The notes under the pieces are model-generated. The model ran no database searches. It saw nothing but the letters and a program-made list of their open reading frames with translations, and was not told where the DNA came from. Positions 48,139 through 56,111 of a stretch of 64,000 bases of DNA are shown here, piece after piece. This stretch comes from Elioraea tepidiphila DSM 17972 (lineage in GTDB: Bacteria; Pseudomonadota; Alphaproteobacteria; Acetobacterales; Acetobacteraceae), in NCBI RefSeq assembly GCF_000378465.1, contig NZ_KB899925.1, forward strand, positions 45,094 to 109,093, read 5' to 3'. The position numbers were made by a program, and so were the translations under genes. Numbering within the stretch: position 1 is the stretch's first letter; each line of letters opens with the position of its first letter.

Positions 48139-50000
48139 GCGGCCTCAGGCCCCCGCGCGCGCTCCCAGCGCTGGCGCACGAACCCGGCGATGCCCTGCGG
48201 GAAGGCGAGCACCAGCAGCACGATCGCAAGCCCGAGGATGAAGCGCCACCAAGTGAAGGCCTGGAGCACGGTGAGGAACAGCGTGTGGAAGGCGAGCGCG
48301 CCGACGATCGGCCCCGAGACGGTCTGCACGCCGCCGAGCAGCACCATCAGCAGCGCATCGATCGATTTCGGGATCGAGATGTAGGTCGGGAACACGCTGC
48401 CCTTGGCGTAGGCATAGACGCCGCCCGCGAGCCCCGCGCCGAGGGCCGCGATCACGAAGGCGCCGAGGCGGACGCGCACGGCGTTCAGCCCGATCGCCTC
48501 GGCGCGGAGTTCGGAGTCGCGCGCGGCGCGCAGCGCGTAGCCGAAGGGCGCGAAGATGATGCGCCGGAGCAGCAGCGTCGCGCCGATGCAGAGCGCCAGG
48601 GCGAGCCAGAGATACGCGCCCTTCCCGCGCGCCCAGTCGGAGGGCCAGACACCGAGGATGCCGTTGTCGCCGCCGGTGAACTCGACCCATTGGAACGCCG
48701 CCGCCCAGACGATCTGCGCGAAGGCGAGCGTCAGCATGGCGAGATACACGCCCGAGAGCCGCACCGCGAACCAGCCGAACACCAGGCCGAAGGCGCCGGC
48801 GAACAGGGGTGCCAGAACAATCCCCGCCTCCATCGGCACCGCGAGGTAGCGCAGCCCCAGCGCAGCGCCGTAGGCGCCGAGGCCGAAATACGCCGCATGG
48901 CCGAAGCTGACGATGCCGCCCGGGCCCATCATGAAGTGCAGCGACGCGGCGAACAGCACGAACACCGCGAGCTCGACCAGGACCGTGACGATGTAGGGAC
49001 CGGCGAAGAACGGTGCCGCGGCGGCGATCAGCAGCGCGGCCGCGCCGGCCCAGCCTAGGATCGCCGGGGCCGGCCGGATCACCGGCTCGACCGCGCCGGT
49101 CGCCGCGCGCGCATGCGCCTGCGGCCGGCCGAGCAGGCCGTAAGGCCGGATCATCAGCACGATCGCCATCACCAGGAACACCAGCACCAGCGTCGCCTTC
49201 GGCACGAGCACGATGCCGAAGGCCTGCACCTGGGCGATCAGCAGCGCGGCCAGGAACGCCCCCGGAACGGACCCCAGCCCCCCGACCACCACCACCACGA
49301 AGGCCTCGGCGATGATCGCGAGGTCCATCTGCAGGAACGCGCTCTGCATCGGCAGCACGATCGCGCCGCCGAGCCCGGCAAGAGTGGAGCCGAGGAAGAA
49401 CACGCCGGTGAACAGCACGCGCTGATCCACACCCAGCGCCGCGACCATCTCGCGATCCTGGGTCGCCGCGCGCACCAGCACGCCGAAGCGCGTGCGCTGG
49501 AACAGGAACCACAGCAGCGCCAGCACGGCCGGGCCGACGAAGATCAGGATCAGGTCGTAGCGCGGGAACCGGCTGCCGGCGATCTCGACGAAGCGGCGCA
49601 GCCACGGGGGCCGGGGGAGGGGAAGGTCCTCGGGCCCCCACACCGCGAGTGCCAGGTCCTGGATCATCAGCACCACGCCGAAGGAGGCGAGCAGCTGGAA
49701 CAGCTCGGGCGCGCGGTAGATGCGCCGCAGCAGCACCATCTCGATCAGCGCGCCGATCGCGCCGACCGCGAGGGCGGCGAGCAGGATGCCGGCGATGAAC
49801 AGGGCGGGCTCGCGCCCGCCCCAGTCCCAGAGCGCGCGCGTGATGGTCCAGGTGAGGTAGGCGCCCAGCATGTAGAAGCTGCCATGCGCGAAGTTCACGA
49901 TGCGCGTGACGCCGAAGATCACCGTCAGCCCCGAGGCGATCAGGAACAGCGCCGAGGCGTTCGCAAGCCCGGTGAGGAACTGGATGAGGATGAAGTCCAC
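48135..50000 (-). CDS. fused LivH-LivM ABC permease
   Basis: 621 aa carrying both permeases of a liv-type importer in one chain. Residues 1-290 are LivH-like (LASGLTVIFG-type start, IVNFAHGSFYMLGAYL, GLGSVPGAFLAALLI). Residues about 310-615 are LivM-like (GPGGIVSFGHAAYFGLGAYG; VYLAMLTLAFAQIVWA; ARDSELRAEAIGLN; LLGGVQTVSGPIVGALA). The order on the strand is livHM - livG - livF. No LivK-type binding protein is adjacent, so it must come from elsewhere. GTG start at 50000. Confidence 0.92.
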   Translation of the reverse strand: MDFILIQFLTGLANASALFLIASGLTVIFGVTRIVNFAHGSFYMLGAYLTWTITRALWDWGGREPALFIAGILLAALAVGAIGALIEMVLLRRIYRAPELFQLLASFGVVLMIQDLALAVWGPEDLPLPRPPWLRRFVEIAGSRFPRYDLILIFVGPAVLALLWFLFQRTRFGVLVRAATQDREMVAALGVDQRVLFTGVFFLGSTLAGLGGAIVLPMQSAFLQMDLAIIAEAFVVVVVGGLGSVPGAFLAALLIAQVQAFGIVLVPKATLVLVFLVMAIVLMIRPYGLLGRPQAHARAATGAVEPVIRPAPAILGWAGAAALLIAAAAPFFAGPYIVTVLVELAVFVLFAASLHFMMGPGGIVSFGHAAYFGLGAYGAALGLRYLAVPMEAGIVLAPLFAGAFGLVFGWFAVRLSGVYLAMLTLAFAQIVWAAAFQWVEFTGGDNGILGVWPSDWARGKGAYLWLALALCIGATLLLRRIIFAPFGYALRAARDSELRAEAIGLNAVRVRLGAFVIAALGAGLAGGVYAYAKGSVFPTYISIPKSIDALLMVLLGGVQTVSGPIVGALAFHTLFLTVLQAFTWWRFILGLAIVLLVLAFPQGIAGFVRQRWERARGPEAA

Positions 50001-50139
50001 GACGGCATCCTGCAGGGACGGGGCGAGGAGCGCGCGCTGATCCCCCGGCCGCGGCGGCAGGCAGCGACTCCCCGTGGCGCAACACTCCCAGGAACGCGGC
50101 CGGCCATCAATGGCGTCGGGCCGGGGATGATCAGAACCG

Positions 50140-50838
50140 TCAGTAGTCCCGGAACAGCGCGCGACCCCAATGACCGCCGCGCACCCCGAACCAGGTGGAC
50201 CACGGCAGCACGCCGAGGCGCGTGACCAGGCCCGCGCGCTCGGCCTCGAGCACCCAGGACTTCACCAGCGACTGCTTCACGTTGCCCTCGTCGCGCGTCT
50301 CGTAGTCGTCGAACACCAGCACGCAGTCCTCGGCCATCAGATCCTGATACGCCTCGATGTCGAGACCGACGCGCCCGTCGGCATCGATCATGCACAGCGT
50401 GATCTTGCGGCCGCCCAGAGCCTCCGCCACCTGCGCCTTGATCGCCGGCTCGCGGCTGATCCCGACCAGGATGCGCACGTAGTCCGTGAGCCCGACGCGC
50501 GCCAGATTCGCCTTGAGGTCGGCGACCGTGTCCTGCGTCGGCAGGGTCGGGTGGTTATGCGCGCCGCCGTGCTCGATGGTGATGAAGGGCACGCGGCCGC
50601 GCGTCGCCGAGGCGATGGCGATGGTCGACCCGCCGATATAGGGGCCGATCTCCAGCACGGCGCCCTGCGTCCGGCTCGCGAGCAGGTTGAGCGCCGCCAG
50701 CGTCTCGGGATGCAGCATCGAGACCTCGCGCGCGCGCGCCACGATCTCGGCGGCCGGGCCCTCGAGATGCGCGCGGACGCGCCCCACCAGGCGCCGCGAC
50801 CGCAGGCTCTCCAGATACGCGTTCAGCCGGTCGAGCAC
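50140..50838 (-). CDS. class I SAM-dependent methyltransferase
   Basis: 232 aa. Motif I is VLEIGPYIGGSTIAIAS (residues about 61-77), with an acidic end of strand 2 (FITIEHGGAHNH) and CMIDADGRVGLDIEAYQDLM and LVFDDYETRDEGN further on, as in the Methyltransf_24 group (O-methyltransferase-like, often tied to polysaccharide or secondary metabolism). GTG start. 139 bp upstream of the liv permease on the same strand; a functional link is not evident. Confidence 0.82.
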   Translation of the reverse strand: MLDRLNAYLESLRSRRLVGRVRAHLEGPAAEIVARAREVSMLHPETLAALNLLASRTQGAVLEIGPYIGGSTIAIASATRGRVPFITIEHGGAHNHPTLPTQDTVADLKANLARVGLTDYVRILVGISREPAIKAQVAEALGGRKITLCMIDADGRVGLDIEAYQDLMAEDCVLVFDDYETRDEGNVKQSLVKSWVLEAERAGLVTRLGVLPWSTWFGVRGGHWGRALFRDY

Positions 50839-50983
50839 CGAGGGTTCCCTGTCTCACGGCATGGCCCGAAGCGGCGCATTAGCCGCCGCAGCGCGGCCGG
50901 GCAAGCCCCGGGAGCGCGCTGACGGCCCTGTGCGGCCGCCGCCGCGTGACACGCCCGAGGCAGGATGCTTTCATTTCCGCCCC

Positions 50984-51880
50984 ATGGACCTGCCGCTCGG
51001 CGCAGCCCCCCCCTCCCCCGCGACGCCCCCGCTCGACGAGCCGTTCGTGCTGCTCATGCCGTCGCGGCAGACCGCTCCGATCGTGTTCGCCTCGCCGCAT
51101 TCCGGGCGCGCCTATCCGGAGGCGTTCCTCGCCCAGTCGCGGCTCGACCCGATCACGCTTCGCCGCAGCGAGGACAGCTTCGTCGAGGAGCTGTTCGCCG
51201 CCGCCCCACTGGCCGGCTGCCCGCTGATCCACGCGCTGTTTCCGCGCGCCTGGTGCGACGTGAACCGCGAGCCCTGGGAGCTCGACCCGGCGATGTTCGA
51301 CGCGCCGCTGCCAGCCTTCGTCAACGCGGCGAGCCCGCGGGTCGGCGCGGGCCTCGGCACGATCGCGCGCGTGGTCGCGACCGGCGAGGCGATCTACCGA
51401 CGCAAGCTGAGTTTCGCCGAGGCCGAGAGCCGCATCGCCAGTTGCTGGCGCCCCTATCACGCAGCACTTGCCGGGCTGATCGCGGAGACGGTGCGACAGT
51501 TCGGCTGCTGCCTGCTGATCGACTGCCATTCGATGCCCGCGCAGGTTCCGCCGCTCGGGCGACCGCGCCAGGCCGAGATCGTGCTCGGCGACGCGCACGG
51601 CACCTCCTGCGCCGCGCTGGCGACACGCCGGGTGGAGGAGGGGCTGGGCCGGCTCGGGCTCGTGGTCCGGCGGAACGAGCCCTATGCCGGCGGCTATGTG
51701 ACGCGGCATTACGGGCGCCCGCGCGAAGGCGTGCATGCGTTGCAGATCGAGATCGCCCGCGCGCTCTACATGGACGAGGTGCGGATCGAGCGCGGCCCCG
51801 GCTTCGCTACCTTGCAGCGCGACCTGACGCGGCTGATCGAGGAGCTGGCGGCCGCGGACTGGACGGCGCTCCGGCCGTGA
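50984..51880 (+). CDS. N-formylglutamate amidohydrolase family protein
   Basis: 298 aa of the HutG/FGase family: IVFASPHSGRAYPEAFL, LRRSEDSFVEELF, PRAWCDVNREPWELD, LIDCHSMPAQVPP (metal-binding DCHS), DAHGTSC, and NEPYAGGYVTRHYGRP. Predicted to release formate from N-formylglutamate in histidine breakdown or a similar N-acyl substrate. No other hut gene is present. ATG at 50984; no strong ribosome site. Confidence 0.92.
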   Translation: MDLPLGAAPPSPATPPLDEPFVLLMPSRQTAPIVFASPHSGRAYPEAFLAQSRLDPITLRRSEDSFVEELFAAAPLAGCPLIHALFPRAWCDVNREPWELDPAMFDAPLPAFVNAASPRVGAGLGTIARVVATGEAIYRRKLSFAEAESRIASCWRPYHAALAGLIAETVRQFGCCLLIDCHSMPAQVPPLGRPRQAEIVLGDAHGTSCAALATRRVEEGLGRLGLVVRRNEPYAGGYVTRHYGRPREGVHALQIEIARALYMDEVRIERGPGFATLQRDLTRLIEELAAADWTALRP

Positions 51881-51903
51881 CCCCGCCCGGGCCGCAGGGC
51901 GGG

Positions 51904-52440
51904 ATGACGGTCCGCGACAGCACCGAGGCGGACATCGCCGCGATCGCGGCGATCTATCGCCATCACGTGCTGACGGGGCTGGCGAGTTTCGAGGAGGTTC
52001 CGCCCGAGGCGTCCGAGATGGCGCGACGGCGCCAGGGCGTGGTCGAGGCGGGCATGCCGTGGCTGGTGGCCACCGACGCCGAAGGGGTCCTGCTCGGCTA
52101 CGCCTATGCCGGACCCTACCGGCCGCGGCCGGGCTACCGCTACACCGCCGAGGACTCGGTCTATGTCGCCCCTCGTCAGTCCGGGCGTGGGGTCGGTCGT
52201 GCGCTGCTGGGCGCGCTGATCGGACGCTGCGAGACCTTGGGCTTCCGCCAACTGGTCGCGGTGATCGGCGATTCCGGCAATGCCGCCTCGATCGGCCTGC
52301 ACCGGGCGCTGGGCTTCACCCGGGTCGGGCTGCTGCCCGCGGTCGGGTTCAAGTTCGGCCGCTGGGTGGATGGCGTGCTGATGCAGCGCGCACTCGGCCC
52401 CGGTGCGGCCACGCTGCCCGGCTGCGCCCGTCCGGGCTGA
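51904..52440 (+). CDS. GNAT acetyltransferase, phosphinothricin-type
   Basis: 178 aa. VRDSTEADIAAIAAIYRHHV, GLASFEEVPPE, YAYAGPYRPRPGYRYTAEDS, the acetyl-CoA loop RQSGRGVGRALLGALIGRC and IGLHRALGFTRVGLLPAVG follow the PAT/Bar family, which acetylates phosphinothricin or related amino acids such as methionine sulfone. The ATG at 51904 was chosen because the domain begins there; a GTG at 51877 that overlaps the previous stop is the alternative. Confidence 0.9.
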   Translation: MTVRDSTEADIAAIAAIYRHHVLTGLASFEEVPPEASEMARRRQGVVEAGMPWLVATDAEGVLLGYAYAGPYRPRPGYRYTAEDSVYVAPRQSGRGVGRALLGALIGRCETLGFRQLVAVIGDSGNAASIGLHRALGFTRVGLLPAVGFKFGRWVDGVLMQRALGPGAATLPGCARPG

Positions 52441-52445
52441 ACGGG

Positions 52446-52534
52446 AAAAAAATGGCCGCCCTTGTGGGGCGGCCAAGTTTAGGGAGGAAACGTCCAAGAA
52501 AGGCAGACAGCATGGCCGGAGCCACGTTGCTGCG
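52446..52534 (-). ncRNA. small RNA with anti-Shine-Dalgarno loop
   Basis: About 89 bases predicted on the minus strand. From 5' to 3': hairpin TGGC-TCCG-GCCA (52524-52513), hairpin GTTT-CCTCCCT-AAAC (52491-52477) that exposes CCTCCCT, complementary to ribosome-binding sites, and a terminator hairpin TGGCCGCCC / GGGCGGCCA (52475-52453) followed by seven T. A promoter with perfect 17-bp spacing lies 7 bases upstream. The layout is that of alphaproteobacterial sRNAs with CCTCC(C) loops that block translation. I cannot name the family. Confidence 0.75.
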
Positions 52535-52540
52535 ACGCAC

Positions 52541-52569
52541 AATCTAGGCACGGTGGGGCGTCGCCGCAA
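52541..52569 (-). promoter_or_regulatory. promoter of the small RNA
   Basis: Minus strand TTGCGG (52569-52564), 17-bp spacer, TAGATT (52546-52541). Start expected near 52534. The -35 box is the same as in the fluoride operon promoter. Confidence 0.65.
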
Positions 52570-52576
52570 GGCATTT

Positions 52577-52592
52577 TTTGCGGTGCAGCAAA
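52577..52592. promoter_or_regulatory. palindrome upstream of the small RNA promoter
   Basis: TTTGCGGTGCAGCAAA: TTTGC and GCAAA around GGTGCA, 8 bp upstream of the -35 box. The TGC..GCA arrangement recalls sites bound by PhaR-type regulators of alphaproteobacteria (likeness only). It is placed right for an activator or regulator of the small RNA. Confidence 0.4.
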
Positions 52593-52718
52593 CGCACATC
52601 GCCCCCGCAGCGCACGCATGACGGCGACGCTCGCGCGATCTGAGACGCGCCGCGCCCGCATCGGTTGTTGGCACGGGATGTGCGTCACGGCAGGCGACCC
52701 GATCGCCAGGACCGCATC

Positions 52719-53483
52719 ATGCTGCTTCGCCTCGCCGTTCTTGTCATCGCGCTCGCCACCCCTTGGCCGGGCTGGGCCTCGCCGGGCACCGCCCCGGCCC
52801 AAGCGGTGAATCCCGCGGAACTGTGCCGACCGGCGATCCGCGCGGCCGAACGGTCGCACGGCATCCCGGTCGCCCTGCTGTCGGCGCTCGGGCGGGTCGA
52901 GAGCGGACGGCGCGACCCCGACAGCGGCACCTTCGGGCCCTGGCCCTGGACCATCAATGCCGAGGGACGGGGGCAGTTCTTCCCCACCAAGGCGGAAGCG
53001 ATTGCCGAAGTCCGCCGTCTCCAGGCGCGCGGCGTGCGCTCGATCGATGTCGGCTGCATGCAGGTGAACCTGCACCACCATCCGAACGCCTTCGCCAGCC
53101 TGGACGAGGCGTTCGATCCAGCGAAAAACGCCACCTACGCCGCACGCTTCCTGGTCGAGTTGCAGCAGCGGTCGAACAACTGGCTCCAGGCAGCGGCGCA
53201 CTACCATTCCCAGACGCCCGAGTTCGCCGAGGCGTATCGCCGCCGGGTGATGGCGGCCTGGCCCGAGGAGAGCCGGCTCGCCGCCCAGGCGCATCGCGAA
53301 GCACAGATCGCCGCCTGGCATGCCCGCCCGGCCAGCGTGCCGGGCGGCCCCGGTCGGGTGCTGTCGGTCGCCCCGTCCGGGCAGGTGCTCAACCAGGCGG
53401 GTGGGCGCGACCTCGCCGCGTACCGCGCCGCGCCGATCCCGCTGGTCGGACGTGCGGTGACGCCCGCGCGGATCAGCCGTTGA
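52719..53483 (+). CDS. lytic transglycosylase-like protein (SLT domain)
   Basis: 254 aa with a signal peptide (LLRLAVLVIALATPWPGWAS). Residues about 35-170 are an SLT/lysozyme-like domain: HGIPVALLSALGRVESGRRD (catalytic Glu in VESG), DVGCMQVNLHHHPNAF, FDPAKNATYAARFLVELQ and AAHYHSQTPEFAEAY. It should cleave peptidoglycan in the periplasm; similar proteins accompany flagella or secretion systems, none seen here. The C-terminal 70 residues are variable. Confidence 0.9.
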   Translation: MLLRLAVLVIALATPWPGWASPGTAPAQAVNPAELCRPAIRAAERSHGIPVALLSALGRVESGRRDPDSGTFGPWPWTINAEGRGQFFPTKAEAIAEVRRLQARGVRSIDVGCMQVNLHHHPNAFASLDEAFDPAKNATYAARFLVELQQRSNNWLQAAAHYHSQTPEFAEAYRRRVMAAWPEESRLAAQAHREAQIAAWHARPASVPGGPGRVLSVAPSGQVLNQAGGRDLAAYRAAPIPLVGRAVTPARISR

Positions 53484-53496
53484 TATCTCGGAACGC

Positions 53497-53526
53497 TTGA
53501 ACCGGGCGCAGGGGGTTCGCTACTCT
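53497..53526 (+). promoter_or_regulatory. promoter of the 41-aa secreted peptide gene
   Basis: TTGAAC (53497-53502), 18-bp spacer, TACTCT (53521-53526). Transcription would start near 53533, 39 bases before the ATG. It shows that the small gene has its own signal and is not a tail of the transglycosylase gene. Confidence 0.5.
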
Positions 53527-53571
53527 TCGCGAAAGAAAAACGCCGGTCACGCCTGCCAGGGAGAATGATCC

Positions 53572-53697
53572 ATGCGCCTTCTCGTCGCCGCGGCGCTGTT
53601 CGCCGCCCTGAGCCTGCCGGCCGTCGCGGGTCCCTGCTCGGCCCCCCCGCCGCCGGTCAACACCTCGTCGCTGCCCGCCGGCCCCTCCGCCGGCTGA
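53572..53697 (+). CDS. 41-aa secreted proline-rich peptide
   Basis: MRLLVAAALFAALSLPAVAG is a clear signal peptide with an A-x-A site; the mature part is only about 21 residues, PCSAPPPPVNTSSLPAGPSA plus Gly, with one Cys. Ribosome site AGGGAGAA 6 bases before the ATG. It ends 9 bp from the stop of the convergent AceE-like gene. Function unknown; the single Cys could allow dimer formation or lipid attachment, though the lipobox is not canonical. Confidence 0.55.
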   Translation: MRLLVAAALFAALSLPAVAGPCSAPPPPVNTSSLPAGPSAG

Positions 53698-53706
53698 GGT
53701 CGCGGC

Positions 53707-56094
53707 CTAGCCGCTGACGAGCCGCCGCAGCATCCCTGCGGCGGCCGCATCGAGCATCGTGCCCTCGTCCAGCCCGTAGAGGCGGTAGAGCGAGGGAATG
53801 TCGCCCGCCTGACCGAACCGATCGACGCCGAGCGGCTCGATCCGATGACCGCGCACACCGCCGAGCCAGGCGAGCGTGGCCGGATGCCCGTCCAGCACGG
53901 TCACGATCGCCGCGTCGGGGGCGAGCGGCGCGAGCAGCGTCTCGATCCACGCCTGTTCCCGCCCACCGGCGCGGCGTCCGCGGGCAGCGCGCAGCCAGTC
54001 GGCGTGCAGACGGTCGGGACTGGTGACCGCGAGCAGCCCCGCGCCCGGCACATCCTCGCGCACCGCCTCCAGCGCGGCGAGCGCCTCGGGCACCACGGGC
54101 CCCTGACAGGCGATCGCCAGCGCCGCACCCGCAGCAGGCGGCACCAGCCAGTAGCCGCCGCGAATCACCGCGTCGCGGTCGAGCGGACGGGCGGGCTGGG
54201 CGATCGCGCGCGTCGACAGCCTGAGCCAAACCGACGAGCCTTCCGGCGCCTGCATGTGCGCGAAACCCCAGGCCATGATCGCGGCGAGTTCGTCGACGAA
54301 GGCCGGCTCGTAGAACGCGAGCCTGTCCTGGCCGATGCCGATCAGCGGCGTATAGACCGACTGGTGCTGCCCGCCCTCGGGGGCCAGCGTGATCCCCGAG
54401 GGCGTCGAGACCAGCATGAACCGGCTGTCCTGGTAGCAGCCGTACATCAGCGCATCGAGGCCGCGGCCGACGAAGGTGTCGTAGACCGTGCCCACCGGCA
54501 GCAGCCGCGCGCCGTTCAGGTCGTGGCTGAGCCCGGCGGCGGCGAGCAGCAGGAACAGGTTCTGCTCGGCGATGCCGAGCTCGATGTGCTGGCCCTCCGG
54601 CGTCATCACCCATTTCTGCGCCGAGGCGACCTTCTGGTCGCGGAACACATCGTTGCGCAGCGATCGGCTGAACACGCCGCGCCGGTTCACCCACGGCCCG
54701 AGCGAGGTGCTGACGGTGACGTCCGGGCTCATCGTGACGATGCGCGCGGCGAGCGGCGCGAGCTCGCCCTGGCCGCGGCCGATCTCCGACAGGATCTGGC
54801 CGAACCCCTCCTGGGTGGACATCCTGCGCCCCTCGGGCGGGCGCGGGTGGGGCAAGGACGCCGGCACCGGCACGGGTGCCGCGGCTAGGCGGCGGCTGGA
54901 GCGGCCGCTGGCATACGGCGCGTTCGCCAGAAGCGCGCGGGCCTCGTGCTCGAGCGGGCCGAACCCGGCGAAGGGCTCCCATTCCTGCCCGGGATCGATG
55001 CCGTTGGCGGCGCGGAACGCCTCCATCTGCTCCTTGGTCATCAGCCCGGCATGGTTGTCCTTGTGCCCGGCGAAGGGCAGGCCCATGCCCTTGATGGTGT
55101 AGGCGATGAAGGCGGTCGGCTGGTCGGTCGCCGCCGCGGCGCGCAGCGTGTCGAGCACGAGCCCCATGTCGTGCCCGCCCAGGTTGGTCATCAGCGCGGC
55201 GAGGTCGTCGTCGGACAGCGGATCGATGATCGCGCGCAGGCGCCGATCGCGTCCCAGATCGGCGTGCAGCGCCTCGCGCCAGGCGGCCCCTCCCTGGAAG
55301 GTGAGCGCGGCATAGGTGCTGTTCGGGCAGTCATCGATCCAGGTGCGCAACGCCGCCCCGCCCGGACGCGCGAACGCCGCCTCCAGCTTCCGGCCGTATT
55401 TCAGCGTCACCACGTTCCAGCGCATGTCGCGGAACAGTCCCTCGATGCGGTGGAACAGCCGGTCGGGCACGATCGAATCGAGCGACTGGCGGTTGTAGTC
55501 GATGATCCACCAGACGCCCTGCACGTCGTGCTTCCAGCTTTCGAGCAGGGCCTCGTAGATGTTGCCCTCGTCGAGCTCGGCATCGCCGACCACCGCGACC
55601 ATGCGCCCGGGCCGCGCACCCTCGGGTGCCAGGCCCTTGAGCCGCACATAGTCGCGCATCAGCGCGGCGAAGTTGGTGATTGCCACGCCGAGCCCTACCG
55701 ACCCGGTGGAGAAATCGACGTCGTCGCCGTCCTTGACGCGCGACGGGTAGGGCTGGATGCCGCCGATCGCGCGGAACTTCTCGAGCCGCTCGCGGCTGAC
55801 GCGGCCGAGCAGGTACTGGATCGCGTGGAACACCGGCCCGGCATGCGGCTTCACCGCCACCCGGTCCTCGGGCCGCAGCACGTCGAGATAGAGTGCCGTC
55901 ATCAGCGTGGCGACCGAGGCGCAGGACGCCTGGTGCCCGCCCACCTTCAGCCCGTCGAGATTGGGGCGGATATGGTTGGCGTGATGGATGATCCACGACG
56001 ACAGCCAGAGGATGCGCTTTTCCAGCGCCTCCAGCACGGCGACCCTTCGCGCGTCCGCCGGCGCCTCGGCGATCGTCCGCAGCCCGTCCGCCAT
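53707..56094 (-). CDS. thiamine-diphosphate enzyme, AceE/transketolase-like E1
   Basis: 795 aa, homodimeric E1/transketolase architecture. N-terminal GGHQASCASVATLMTALYLD and HAGPVFHAIQYLLG; the thiamine-diphosphate motif is VVGDAELDEGNIYEALLE with Asn201 in IIDYNRQSLDS (GDx..N). The second half has the Pyr domain, including HIELGIAEQNLFLLLAAAGL (catalytic Glu) and GCYQDSRFMLVSTPSGITL. It is closest in pattern to AceE (pyruvate dehydrogenase E1) but shorter than the usual 880-890 aa. No lipoyl E2 or E3 gene is near. It follows malonyl-CoA decarboxylase by 17 bp, so they are one operon. The substrate is unproven. Confidence 0.85.
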   Translation of the reverse strand: MADGLRTIAEAPADARRVAVLEALEKRILWLSSWIIHHANHIRPNLDGLKVGGHQASCASVATLMTALYLDVLRPEDRVAVKPHAGPVFHAIQYLLGRVSRERLEKFRAIGGIQPYPSRVKDGDDVDFSTGSVGLGVAITNFAALMRDYVRLKGLAPEGARPGRMVAVVGDAELDEGNIYEALLESWKHDVQGVWWIIDYNRQSLDSIVPDRLFHRIEGLFRDMRWNVVTLKYGRKLEAAFARPGGAALRTWIDDCPNSTYAALTFQGGAAWREALHADLGRDRRLRAIIDPLSDDDLAALMTNLGGHDMGLVLDTLRAAAATDQPTAFIAYTIKGMGLPFAGHKDNHAGLMTKEQMEAFRAANGIDPGQEWEPFAGFGPLEHEARALLANAPYASGRSSRRLAAAPVPVPASLPHPRPPEGRRMSTQEGFGQILSEIGRGQGELAPLAARIVTMSPDVTVSTSLGPWVNRRGVFSRSLRNDVFRDQKVASAQKWVMTPEGQHIELGIAEQNLFLLLAAAGLSHDLNGARLLPVGTVYDTFVGRGLDALMYGCYQDSRFMLVSTPSGITLAPEGGQHQSVYTPLIGIGQDRLAFYEPAFVDELAAIMAWGFAHMQAPEGSSVWLRLSTRAIAQPARPLDRDAVIRGGYWLVPPAAGAALAIACQGPVVPEALAALEAVREDVPGAGLLAVTSPDRLHADWLRAARGRRAGGREQAWIETLLAPLAPDAAIVTVLDGHPATLAWLGGVRGHRIEPLGVDRFGQAGDIPSLYRLYGLDEGTMLDAAAAGMLRRLVSG

Positions 56095-56111
56095 CACCCC
56101 CTCCCCCGGGC

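Noticed and set aside
52512..52547. Eleven-codon plus-strand frame after GGGAGG that could be a leader peptide
   Set aside because: The GGGAGG is better explained as the complement of the small RNA anti-Shine-Dalgarno loop: the minus strand has promoter, hairpins and T-run terminator, whereas the spacing from GGGAGG to this ATG is too long.
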